Shown: positions 1-9,226 of the stretch, piece after piece
Layout: every line of letters begins with the position of its first letter
How positions within the stretch are numbered: the stretch's first letter is position 1
The notes under the pieces: generated by a model
What the model saw: only the letters and a program-made list of their open reading frames with translations
Told to the model about the DNA's origin: nothing
Databases searched by the model: none
Translations under genes and position numbers: made by a program
Source of the DNA: Thalassospira mesophila
GTDB lineage: Bacteria; Pseudomonadota; Alphaproteobacteria; Rhodospirillales; Thalassospiraceae
DNA: 64,000 nt
Reading direction: 5' to 3'
Assembly (NCBI RefSeq): GCF_002115755.1
Contig: NZ_JFKA01000006.1
Location: 164,796-228,795 of the forward strand

Positions 1-26
1 AAAGTCATAGTATGATTTAACGATAT

Positions 27-965
27 ATGGGAATGATTACCATGCAAAAAAAGCCAGTGCAGGAAATGTTTTGGGAAAGTGGTGCTTTTCGCTTGGGTTT
101 TCTTCCGTTTGGGGGGGCTGTCACCCGGCTGGAATGGACACGGCCGGATGGGGTTAGCCCGGTGGATTTGTTGCGGCCGTCAGACCAATCAGCACTGGAA
201 TCGGGTAATCCATCATATCTTGGTTGTTTTCCGATGGTGCCCTTTGCCAACCGGATCGCTTTTGCGCAGTTTGAATTTGATCATCGCCCGATTAGCGTCC
301 CGGTAAATCGCAGCTCGGGGCCGCATGCCATTCACGGTTTTTCCCACCGGGAAGACTGGCAAATTACACAAAACGATGACGTCGCCCTGCGTCTTGAGAC
401 CCGCCATGCTGATATCCATAAAAACGGCTTTGATTATATGGCGTGGCAGGAATTGCGCGTGTGTGACGGGGCTTTGCAATGGGAATTGGGCGTAAAACAT
501 ATGGGGCAGGGGGCCATGCCCTATGGCATTGGCCTGCATCCGTGGTTTCGTGCGACCGAGGACGTTACCCTGTCGTTTGATGCCGAAGGCTGTTTTAACG
601 CCGACGATGACGTATTGCCGGTTGCCGCCGCCGTGGTTGATTTGGGCCGGGATTTTTCACGGGCCAAAATGGCGCGTCATCATCGCGGGCTTGATACCCA
701 TTATAGCGGTTGGGACGGCACGGCACGGCTTGACTGGCCCGAAGATGGTGTTGCCTTGACCATGAGTTCATCGGACAGTTTGCGCAATTTGCAGGTCTAT
801 GTGCCCAAGGATGGCGGGGCTGTGTGTCTGGAGCCGGTATCGCATGTGCCCAATGTGCACAACCGGGCTGATTTTAAGGCGTTTGGCGATGTTGTGGTGC
901 TGGCAAATGGCCAGGCATTGGCCGGGACCATGACGTTAACACCCGAATTGCTGTCTGAGGCCTGA
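27..965 (+). CDS. Aldose 1-epimerase family protein (GalM-like)
   Basis: A 312-residue protein of the galactose-mutarotase fold, which interconverts alpha and beta anomers of free sugars or related hexose derivatives in the cytoplasm. Visible family features are the GPHAIHG segment near residue 92 (first active-site His), the GLHPWF segment (second His) and a Glu in CLEPVSH near the C-terminus, where mutarotases carry the catalytic base. Length is normal for the family. An in-frame stop sits just upstream, so the gene starts inside the window; ATG 42 is an alternative start 15 bases in. It converges on the dehydratase gene with a shared hairpin terminator. Its position beside sugar-acid genes suggests mutarotation of the sugar or uronate before oxidation, but the substrate is not visible. 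Confidence 0.85.
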   Translation: MGMITMQKKPVQEMFWESGAFRLGFLPFGGAVTRLEWTRPDGVSPVDLLRPSDQSALESGNPSYLGCFPMVPFANRIAFAQFEFDHRPISVPVNRSSGPHAIHGFSHREDWQITQNDDVALRLETRHADIHKNGFDYMAWQELRVCDGALQWELGVKHMGQGAMPYGIGLHPWFRATEDVTLSFDAEGCFNADDDVLPVAAAVVDLGRDFSRAKMARHHRGLDTHYSGWDGTARLDWPEDGVALTMSSSDSLRNLQVYVPKDGGAVCLEPVSHVPNVHNRADFKAFGDVVVLANGQALAGTMTLTPELLSEA

Positions 966-971
966 AAGGCA

Positions 972-1000
972 AAACAGGCCCGGTGTGAGCGGGCCTGTTT
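972..1000. terminator. Bidirectional rho-independent terminator
   Basis: An 11-bp perfect stem (AAACAGGCCCG / CGGGCCTGTTT) with a 7-base loop lies between two convergent genes. A runs on one side and T runs on the other let it serve both strands. Confidence 0.8.
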
Positions 1001-1030
1001 GCTGTAATGCTGTTGGTCGCGATAGCAGAA

Positions 1031-2758
1031 CTAGTGAATTTCCGGGTCTTCAATCGGGGTAGTGCCAGTTAAAAAGTCAAAATCACAGCCTTCATCGGCC
1101 TGGGTAATATGGTTGGCATACATGCGGCCATAACCCCTTCCATAGTCGCGATTGGGCGGGTTCCATATTGCAAGGCGGGACTGGATTTCGTCATCGCCAA
1201 GCGCGACGTGGATGCTGCGGTTTTCGATATCGACCGAAATCATATCGCCGGTTTGAACGGCGGCCAATGGCCCGCCAATATAGCTTTCCGGTGCGACATG
1301 AAGAATACACGCGCCATAGCTGGTGCCGCTCATGCGGGCATCTGAAATGCGCAGCATGTCACGCACCCCTTGTTTCAAAAGCTTTTTGGGGATTGGTAAC
1401 ATGCCCCATTCGGGCATGCCCGGCCCGCCAACCGGCCCGGCATTTTGCAAAACCAGAATATGGTCGGCGGTAACGTCGAGGTCGTCGCGGTTGATTTGCG
1501 CGTTCATATCGTTGTAATCGCGGAAAACCAGCGCCGGGCCGGTATGCTTTAACAGGCGCGGGTCGGCGGCACTGGGTTTCATCACACAGCCGCGCGGGGC
1601 GATGTTGCCATATAAAACGGCGGTGGCACCGGCACTATATATGGCATTTTCCACACCGCGAATAACATCTGCATTATAAATCGGCGCTCCGGCAATGTTA
1701 TCGCCCAGGGTTTTGCCATTTACTGTCATGCAATCGGTATCAAGGTGGCTTCGGATGTTTTCAAGCAGGCCGGTCAACCCGCCGGCATAAAAGAAATCCT
1801 CCATTAAAAATTCGCCCGATGGCCGCAAATTGGCAATCACACCCATGCGCCGCGATGCGGCCTCAAAATCTTTCAGGCCAATATCAAGCCCGGCCCGTTT
1901 TGACATGGCAATCAGATGCGGGATGGCGTTGGTGGAGCCGCCCAGCGCCATTTGCACGGTCAGGGCGTTTTCAAACGAGCCACGGGTTAAAACGTCCGAC
2001 GGTTTACGGTCCTGCCAGATCATTTCAACAATTTGCTTGCCGGTATTGGCCGCCATGCGCGGGTGACCGGAATCCGGTGCCGGGATAGAGGACGCATTGG
2101 GCAGGGTAAAGCCCAGTGTTTCGGCAAGGGATGTAAGGGTGGAGGCGGTGCCCATTGTCATGCAATGACCATAGGACCGGGCAATGCCGGCTTCCATTTC
2201 TTCCCATTGGGCCTGGCTGATATTGCCGGCTTCTTTTTCCGCCCAGTATTTCCAGACGTCAGACCCGCTGCCAAGGGTTTTGCCGCCCCAGTTGCCGCGC
2301 AACATTGGCCCGGCGGGCATCAGGATGGCGGGCAAATTCATGCTGATGGCGCCCATAAGCAAGGCCGGGGTGGTTTTATCGCACCCACCCATTAAAACGG
2401 CACCGTCCACCGGGTGGGATCGCAGCAGTTCCTCGGCCTCCATTGCCAAAAGGTTGCGATAAAACATGGTGGTGGGCTTGACATAGGTTTCGGCCAGTGA
2501 AATGGCGGGAAGTTCCACCGGGAAACCGCCAGCCTGTAAAATGCCGCGTTTAACGTCTTCGACACGGTTTTTGAAATGGGCGTGGCAGGGGTTTATGTCG
2601 CTCCAGGTGTTGATGATGGCGACAATCGGTTTGCCTTTGAAATCGTCAATCGAATAGCCCATTTGCAACATGCGCGAGCGATGACCGAAGGCACGTAAAT
2701 CTTCGGCCCCAAACCAGCGATGGCTTCTAAGCTGCTCGGGTGTTTTTTTCCTCTCCAT
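1031..2758 (-). CDS. IlvD/Edd-family sugar-acid dehydratase
   Basis: A 575-residue Fe-S dehydratase of the IlvD/Edd family. The three cluster ligands are visible: Cys58 (NPCHAHF), Cys126 (GGCDKTTP) and Cys199 (GHCMTMGTAST). The RGYGRMYANHITQADEGCDF tail is of the L-arabinonate/D-xylonate dehydratase branch rather than true dihydroxy-acid dehydratase. It removes water from an aldonate (or possibly aldarate) to give a 2-keto-3-deoxy acid. It heads the minus strand, divergent from the GntR regulator. Neighbours (uronate dehydrogenase, KdgD, lactonases) leave two options: L-arabinonate dehydratase, or the missing aldarate dehydratase of the uronate route. A GAGAGGG ribosome site precedes the ATG. 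Confidence 0.88.
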   Translation of the reverse strand: MERKKTPEQLRSHRWFGAEDLRAFGHRSRMLQMGYSIDDFKGKPIVAIINTWSDINPCHAHFKNRVEDVKRGILQAGGFPVELPAISLAETYVKPTTMFYRNLLAMEAEELLRSHPVDGAVLMGGCDKTTPALLMGAISMNLPAILMPAGPMLRGNWGGKTLGSGSDVWKYWAEKEAGNISQAQWEEMEAGIARSYGHCMTMGTASTLTSLAETLGFTLPNASSIPAPDSGHPRMAANTGKQIVEMIWQDRKPSDVLTRGSFENALTVQMALGGSTNAIPHLIAMSKRAGLDIGLKDFEAASRRMGVIANLRPSGEFLMEDFFYAGGLTGLLENIRSHLDTDCMTVNGKTLGDNIAGAPIYNADVIRGVENAIYSAGATAVLYGNIAPRGCVMKPSAADPRLLKHTGPALVFRDYNDMNAQINRDDLDVTADHILVLQNAGPVGGPGMPEWGMLPIPKKLLKQGVRDMLRISDARMSGTSYGACILHVAPESYIGGPLAAVQTGDMISVDIENRSIHVALGDDEIQSRLAIWNPPNRDYGRGYGRMYANHITQADEGCDFDFLTGTTPIEDPEIH

Positions 2759-2772
2759 GATCCCTCTCGATT

Positions 2773-2790
2773 CTTGTAAAATTTTGTAAC
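2773..2790. promoter_or_regulatory. Candidate GntR operator upstream of the dehydratase
   Basis: CTTGTAA followed by TTTTGTAAC. These are two half-sites matching the CTTGTAA/TTACAAG motif repeated in the other intergenic regions of this cluster. It lies 15 bases upstream of the dehydratase start. Confidence 0.4.
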
Positions 2791-2938
2791 AGGATGGTGA
2801 TCGCCAAAGCGGTATGGTTCAAGAAAAAACCGCTAGATAGCGGCTGAAATTATTTTAAAACCGGGCTTTTCATGCCCTTGATTTGTGTTCTGGGCCTTTA
2901 CCCGCCTGTCATTTGGCGTTAACTTCCTGCAACGATAA

Positions 2939-2954
2939 TTTACAAGATGACAAG
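2939..2954. promoter_or_regulatory. Candidate autoregulatory operator of the GntR gene
   Basis: Tandem TTTACAAG and ATGACAAG. This shares the half-site found upstream of the other genes in the cluster. Its overlap with the GTG at 2954 favours translation from the downstream ATG at 2972. Confidence 0.35.
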
Positions 2955-2971
2955 TGGGGCACGGGCACATC

Positions 2972-3688
2972 ATGGCGGGGTTGAAACTTAAAATTCAGAA
3001 ACGCGAAAAACTGGCAGATCAGTTATATGGACAGATCCTTGAGCAGATCGTTTCGGGGAACCTTGCCGAAGGGGCCAAATTGCCTTCGGAAAACGAAATT
3101 TGTGCGTCCTTTGGTGTATCGCGCCCCGTGGTGCGCGAAGCCCTGCGCAAATTGCAAACCGACGGGCTTGTTTTTGCCCGCCAGGGGGTGGGATCGTTTG
3201 TTAAAAAACGCCCGCCACAGGGCCTGATCGAATTTGCCCAAGCGGGTGACGTGGCCGGTTTGCTGCGCTGTTTTGAAGCCCGTATTGCTATTGAAGGCGA
3301 AACCGCCCGCCTTGCGGCCGAGCGTGCCGGTACGCGCCACCATAAGGAAATTGAATTTGCCCTGCGCACATTGGAGCAAGGCATTGGCAGCGGCGGCATT
3401 GCCAACGAGGCCGATTTTGATTTCCACCTCGCCATTGCGCGGGCCAGCGGCAACGATATTTTTGTCACCATGCTTAATTCGCTTCATACCGTTATCGCCA
3501 ATTCCATGGGGGTTGCATTAAGCATTACACGCACGGGATCAAAGGAGCGGGCGCAAAAAGTGCTGGGCGAGCATCAGCAAATTTTTGATGCCATTCTAAG
3601 CCGGGATTCCGCCGCCGCCGATTTGCTGATGCGGTATCATTTGATGCAGGCGCGCCAGCGTGTAACAGACCATGCCCGCGACAAATGA
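2972..3688 (+). CDS. GntR/FadR-family transcriptional regulator
   Basis: A one-component repressor type. The N-terminal winged helix carries the GntR signature (KLPSENEICASFGVSRPVVREALRK region, residues about 35-60), followed by an all-helical FCD domain that usually binds a carboxylate effector. About 238 residues from ATG 2972; an in-frame GTG at 2954 would add six residues, but it overlaps a candidate operator. The FCD domain shows the spaced His/Asp residues (FDFHLAIARASG) typical of metal- and acid-binding members. It is divergent from the dehydratase and in the middle of the sugar-acid cluster, so it is the obvious local regulator; its ligand may be a uronate or aldarate. Confidence 0.88.
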   Translation: MAGLKLKIQKREKLADQLYGQILEQIVSGNLAEGAKLPSENEICASFGVSRPVVREALRKLQTDGLVFARQGVGSFVKKRPPQGLIEFAQAGDVAGLLRCFEARIAIEGETARLAAERAGTRHHKEIEFALRTLEQGIGSGGIANEADFDFHLAIARASGNDIFVTMLNSLHTVIANSMGVALSITRTGSKERAQKVLGEHQQIFDAILSRDSAAADLLMRYHLMQARQRVTDHARDK

Positions 3689-3904
3689 CCTGTTCCCGGT
3701 GATTTCAGGCTCTAGCCACGCTTGTCTAAAACAGTGTCCTGCATAGCGTCCGTGTTTGATTTGCAAGCTTGGCGTATGGTGCCGTTTTGATCGCCGCTTT
3801 AATGCACAATCAATCCGCGTGCGGCCCCGTTGTCCCTTTTGCCGGGGTGCTTGTGCGCATGGGTGCCCGGTTTGGCACGCGGAAGAATTGATGGTTCTGG
3901 TGTG

Positions 3905-4828
3905 TTAAGCGGCGTTATTGGCGGCCAAAAGTTCTTTTGATGCTGTTTCCAGATCGGTCAGAACCTTTGCATCGTCGATATTGGACAAAAACGGGTACAT
4001 CGGCCCGGTATCGGCAATGCCTGCCAGGCGCACGGCTTCGTGCAAAATGCGAAGCGGTGAATAGCCGTCTCGTAAATCTTCAAGGGCGATGAATTTTTCG
4101 CGGATATTGGCGGCGGTTGTGACGTCGCCAGCCTGAAGTGCTTTTAACATCGCGGTCGACAGGGCCGGGGCCAGACACACCGAGCCAGAGGTAAAGCCAG
4201 CCAATTTGAAATCCATCAGATGTTCAATTGCCGGGCGTTCGCCGATGCCTGATATGATGTGATCGGTGCCGGCATAGCCAACAAGTTCGGTCAGGAAGGC
4301 GTCGATGGCGGGGTTTTCACGCACGGCAGCATATTTGACGGCACAGGCAACACCGTCGGCCAGAAGGTCGGCGACCAGACGTGGCGTCAGATACGTGTCG
4401 GATTTCACATAAACAATTAAGGGTTTGCCATAGGCATCGGCAAGGCGGCGCAGGCCTTCGTTAACGCCCTTTGGTGTCGATGGAAAATTCAGCGGCAGGG
4501 CCATGGCGGTTGGGAAGTCGCGGTGTTTAAGGATATTAACCTGATCCAGCGCCTTGCCATAATCGGCGCCGATGGAGGGAATAACCCAGTCATCGTCACC
4601 AACCCAGCTTTCAAGCTGTGTCAGCACACCATCATATTCGCCAACCGAAATATTGTAAAAATTGGCGTTGCCGCCATACATGAAGGTGCTGACGCCGCCT
4701 TGTTTCAGGTGGTTGACCAGTTTTTGATTTTCCACGTCCGATACACTGAAATCAGCGCTGCGCGCCAGTGGTGGGACGGAAAGGATCGATTTCCCCAGAT
4801 CTGCCGAGGTAACGGCACTTGTTTTCAT
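3905..4828 (-). CDS. Dihydrodipicolinate synthase/KDG-aldolase superfamily protein, divergent
   Basis: A 307-residue TIM-barrel lyase-type protein. The Schiff-base lysine is probably Lys165 (CAVKYAA), with Tyr140 (LIVYVKS) in the usual proton-relay position. The GTTGE-type motif is replaced by GGNANFYN near residue 52, so the substrate carboxylate pocket must differ from DapA or KdgD. The ATG has a good GGAGG ribosome site. It lies between the GntR gene and a lactonase, suggesting action on a 2-keto-3-deoxy sugar acid, for example as an aldolase or dehydratase. I cannot assign the exact reaction. Confidence 0.75.
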   Translation of the reverse strand: MKTSAVTSADLGKSILSVPPLARSADFSVSDVENQKLVNHLKQGGVSTFMYGGNANFYNISVGEYDGVLTQLESWVGDDDWVIPSIGADYGKALDQVNILKHRDFPTAMALPLNFPSTPKGVNEGLRRLADAYGKPLIVYVKSDTYLTPRLVADLLADGVACAVKYAAVRENPAIDAFLTELVGYAGTDHIISGIGERPAIEHLMDFKLAGFTSGSVCLAPALSTAMLKALQAGDVTTAANIREKFIALEDLRDGYSPLRILHEAVRLAGIADTGPMYPFLSNIDDAKVLTDLETASKELLAANNAA

Positions 4829-4861
4829 TGTAACCTCCGTGATGTCTAGTTGTATTTTTAA

Positions 4862-4869
4862 GTTACAAG
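4862..4869. promoter_or_regulatory. GntR half-site upstream of the DHDPS-family gene
   Basis: GTTACAAG, about 34 bases upstream of the minus-strand start. It is one copy of the motif recurring through the cluster; a single half-site is weak evidence alone. Confidence 0.25.
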
Positions 4870-5040
4870 TTTGATCTTGGCAATCTCTTTTCCGATGTTT
4901 GAGCCGACACGGCGCGCTACATGGCGCTAATAAATTGATTTTGTTAATGATAAAAATAAACTGTCGCTGGTCTTTGCTTGTGTGGTTTGCCGTGGTTTCG
5001 GCCCATTGGGCCGCCGGTTGTCATAAAGATACTAACAACA

Positions 5041-5048
5041 TTGACAAG
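5041..5048. promoter_or_regulatory. GntR half-site upstream of the lactonase gene
   Basis: TTGACAAG, about 70 bases upstream of the lactonase start. It varies at one base from the TTACAAG core seen elsewhere in this cluster. Confidence 0.2.
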
Positions 5049-5116
5049 TATCGGTACGAACGGCATGACATAAACAGATTTAGTCAAACGTCATGTGATG
5101 AAAGCAGGAGGCCGGA

Positions 5117-6019
5117 ATGGCATCGAACAAACAGCAGCAAATGCCAAAGGTGGATGTCGCCGTGCGCGAACGGTTCTTGCTGGGGGAATGCCCGAATTGG
5201 GATGCGGACAATAACCGTTTGTTGTGGGCCGATATTCTGGGCCAGAAAATTCATGCGTTGTCGTTGGCGGATGGGGCGCGGCAAAGCTGGAGCTTTGACA
5301 GCGAAGTGGGGTGTTTTGGCCTGACCGACAAGGGACGTTGGGTGGTGGCGTTAAAAAGCGACGTGATCCTGTTTGATCCTGAGACCGGCGTGCAGCAAAA
5401 GATTGCCGCGGTTGACGGTGATAACCAGATGACCCGCACAAATGACGGCAAAATTGGCCCCGACGGCGCGTTCTGGATTGGCACCATGGACCAGAATGTC
5501 GAAAAGCAGCCGGTGGCCGGGTTATATCGTGTTGCCGGCGATGGAGCAGTCGAGCATAAGATTGGCGGGGTTAAAATCTCGAACGGGTTGGCATGGTCGC
5601 CGGACGGGCGGGCGATGTACCATTCCGACTCGCGCGGGCCGTGGGTCAACCGCTGGCAGTTTAACCCGCAAACTGGCGATGTTTCAAACGGCACCCGGTT
5701 CCTGGACCTTGACGATACGCTGGGGCGGCCTGATGGTGGCGCAACCGATATTGAAGGATGTTACTGGAGTGCCGGGGTTTCGGCGGGAAACCTTAACCGC
5801 TTTGCCCCGGATGGCGCCTTGCTGATGTCCATTCCATTGCCGGTACCCAGCCCGACAATGCCCTGTTTTGGCGGGCCGGATATGAAAACCATTTTCCTGA
5901 CCAGCCTGACCGAAAATTATGACGCATCAAAACTGGAAGCCTATCCGCTGGCGGGGATGGTGCTGTCGTTGCGCGTCGATGTGGCGGGGGTGCCGGTGCA
6001 TAAATTCCGCGAAGCATAG
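5117..6019 (+). CDS. SMP-30/gluconolactonase-family sugar lactonase
   Basis: A 300-residue six-bladed beta-propeller lactonase of the SMP-30/LRE family. The metal-binding residues of the family can be placed: Glu24 (GECPNW), Asn109 (RTNDGK), Asn156 (SNGLAWSPDG) and Asp206 (GRPDGG). It has no signal peptide, so it is cytosolic. A strong AGGAGG site sits before the ATG. In a cluster with uronate dehydrogenase, which releases an aldarolactone, the natural role is opening that lactone to the aldarate, as described for UxuL-type SMP-30 lactonases. L-arabinonolactone is an alternative substrate. Confidence 0.88.
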   Translation: MASNKQQQMPKVDVAVRERFLLGECPNWDADNNRLLWADILGQKIHALSLADGARQSWSFDSEVGCFGLTDKGRWVVALKSDVILFDPETGVQQKIAAVDGDNQMTRTNDGKIGPDGAFWIGTMDQNVEKQPVAGLYRVAGDGAVEHKIGGVKISNGLAWSPDGRAMYHSDSRGPWVNRWQFNPQTGDVSNGTRFLDLDDTLGRPDGGATDIEGCYWSAGVSAGNLNRFAPDGALLMSIPLPVPSPTMPCFGGPDMKTIFLTSLTENYDASKLEAYPLAGMVLSLRVDVAGVPVHKFREA

Positions 6020-7398
<1,379 letters not shown>

Positions 7399-7494
7399 TC
7401 ATTTGCCCGGTGGCTGTTTGCAGTCATCTGGCACCCGACGGCGCCACAATAAAAACCCGGCACGTCATTTGTTTGGAAAACGTATAAACACTGT

Positions 7495-7508
7495 CTTGTA
7501 ATTACAAG
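7495..7508. promoter_or_regulatory. Perfect palindromic operator upstream of the TRAP genes
   Basis: CTTGTAATTACAAG is a perfect 14-bp palindrome. It is followed at once by TTACAAG and TTGTA, giving overlapping half-sites about 90 bases before dctP. GntR/FadR-type regulators bind palindromes of this GT-N4-AC form. Confidence 0.55.
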
Positions 7509-7597
7509 TTACAAGTTGTACGCTTTTCTCACAACAACAAAACCCCGATCACGGGGAAGGCTTATCCGACGATTAACGTCACGGGAGGATTCCAGGA

Positions 7598-8593
7598 ATG
7601 AATAATTTTCTAAAGACCACCACTTTGACTTTGGCAGCCGTCGCCCTGGGTGCGACGCTTACCGCTGGTTCAGCCTATGCCGGGGAATGGCGCGGCTGGA
7701 ACATTCATCCGCCGGGATACCCGGTGACCATCGGCATGGAAAAATTTGCCGAAATTATCAAGGAAAAGTCCGGTGGGGAACTGTCGGCAAAGGTTTATAA
7801 CAATGGCGTTCTGGGCGACCAGCCCGATGCGATCCAGCAGGTTCGCCTTGGCGGTCTGGATTGGGCGGAGTTCAACCTGGGCCCGCTTGGCGAAGTGGCA
7901 CCGGAAGCGAACGTTGTTTCCTTGCCGTTTATTTTCAACAATATGGATTCCATGCACAAAGTGATGGATGGTCCGGTTGGGGAAAAGATTTCGGCAGGTT
8001 TGGAAAAGGTCGGTTTGCAGCCGCTGGCATATTATGACTCGGGTGCGCGCTCGTTTTATAACACCAAACATCCGATCGAAACGCCGGCCGATATGAAAGG
8101 CCTGAAGTTTCGCGTTATGAGCAACGACCTTTATGTTCAGATGGTCGATGCTTTGGGCGGCAATGCAACTCCGATGCCTTATGGTGAGGTCTTTCAGTCG
8201 CTGAAACTGGGTGTGATTGACGGGGCGGAAAACAACTATCCGTCTTATGATTCATCGGGTCATTATGAAGCGGCGAAATATTATTCCGTCACCCAGCATC
8301 TGATTTTGCCGGAATGCCTGTGCATGAACAAAAAGCTTTATGACGGCCTGTCAGATGCAGACAAGAAAATCGTTAATGATGCGGCTATGGAATCGGCAGA
8401 AGTTCAGCGTGCAGCCTGGGCAGAAGGTGCTGAAAAGTCCAAGAAGGAAGTTGAAGCTTCGGGCGTGAAGATCAACGAAATCAAAGACAAATCGGCTTTC
8501 CAGGCGGCAATGAAGCCGATCTACGACAAGTTCATGAAAGAAAACCCGGACGTGGCACCGTTGGTTACGGCGATCCAGGAAGCTCAGAAATAA
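7598..8593 (+). CDS. dctP: TRAP transporter solute-binding protein (DctP family)
   Basis: A periplasmic receptor of 331 residues with a cleavable signal peptide (hydrophobic stretch to about SAYA-GEW, residue 29). It has the DctP-family hallmarks RVMSNDLYVQMVDALGG (including the carboxylate-binding Arg) and the GVIDGAENN segment. TRAP receptors with this DGAENN pattern include uronate binders, consistent with import of galacturonate or glucuronate for the neighbouring dehydrogenase. A GGGAGGA ribosome site is close to the start. A strong hairpin follows the gene, usual where the binding protein is made in excess of the membrane subunits. Confidence 0.9.
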   Translation: MNNFLKTTTLTLAAVALGATLTAGSAYAGEWRGWNIHPPGYPVTIGMEKFAEIIKEKSGGELSAKVYNNGVLGDQPDAIQQVRLGGLDWAEFNLGPLGEVAPEANVVSLPFIFNNMDSMHKVMDGPVGEKISAGLEKVGLQPLAYYDSGARSFYNTKHPIETPADMKGLKFRVMSNDLYVQMVDALGGNATPMPYGEVFQSLKLGVIDGAENNYPSYDSSGHYEAAKYYSVTQHLILPECLCMNKKLYDGLSDADKKIVNDAAMESAEVQRAAWAEGAEKSKKEVEASGVKINEIKDKSAFQAAMKPIYDKFMKENPDVAPLVTAIQEAQK

Positions 8594-8610
8594 GTCGTTT
8601 CATTTGACGC

Positions 8611-8633
8611 GGGCGGCGATAACATCGCCGCCC
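8611..8633 (+). terminator. Intercistronic hairpin after dctP
   Basis: A perfect 10-bp stem (GGGCGGCGAT / ATCGCCGCCC) with an AAC loop, followed by a T-rich tract. Its position between dctP and dctQ suggests a partial terminator or an mRNA-stabilising element. Confidence 0.65.
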
Positions 8634-8680
8634 TTCCTTATTCTTTTCCCGATTAATTCTCATTTCCAGATGGCGGCGCA

Positions 8681-9226
8681 ATGCTGACGCAATGTACCCG
8701 GATGCTTGATCGCCTTGGGGCGGTTTTGTCAAAAGTCCTTAATCTGATCGGCGGTATCGCGCTGGTTTTGTTGATCCCCAGTTTTGCCTGGCTTGTTTAC
8801 GGGCGCTATGTCCTGAATTCAACGCCAACCTGGGTCGAGCAAGTTTCGCTTTTATTGATGGTTTTTATTACCTTTCCGGTTGCAGCAGCCGGGGTGCGCG
8901 CCAATAACCATCTGGCCGTTACCTATGTCCGCGATTCAATGCCGCCGCGGGTTTCCGCTGTTTTTGCAATTATCAGTTATGTCGGCATGGCGGTGTTCGG
9001 GTATTTCATGGCCGAAAGCGGGTTGATGCTGACAACTTTTAGCTGGACCAAAATTATTCCGATCATTCACATTTCCGACGGGTGGCGTTTTATCCCGATG
9101 GTGATTTGCGGCAGTGGCATGGTGTTCTTTTCGATTGTGCATATCCTGCGCATTGTGTGTGGCTGGCATAAAATTTCCCAAAGTGCTTTTTACAGTGACG
9201 ACCTGCTTGACGAGGATGCGAATTAA
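8681..9226 (+). CDS. dctQ: TRAP transporter small permease (DctQ family)
   Basis: A 181-residue inner-membrane protein with four hydrophobic segments (about residues 18-38, 50-70, 88-110 and 128-150), the expected DctQ topology. It contains the conserved WVEQVSLLLM element near residue 51. It partners the large permease, whose ATG follows its stop codon directly, so the two are translationally linked. It contributes to the sodium-driven uptake complex served by the upstream binding protein. Confidence 0.9.
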   Translation: MLTQCTRMLDRLGAVLSKVLNLIGGIALVLLIPSFAWLVYGRYVLNSTPTWVEQVSLLLMVFITFPVAAAGVRANNHLAVTYVRDSMPPRVSAVFAIISYVGMAVFGYFMAESGLMLTTFSWTKIIPIIHISDGWRFIPMVICGSGMVFFSIVHILRIVCGWHKISQSAFYSDDLLDEDAN

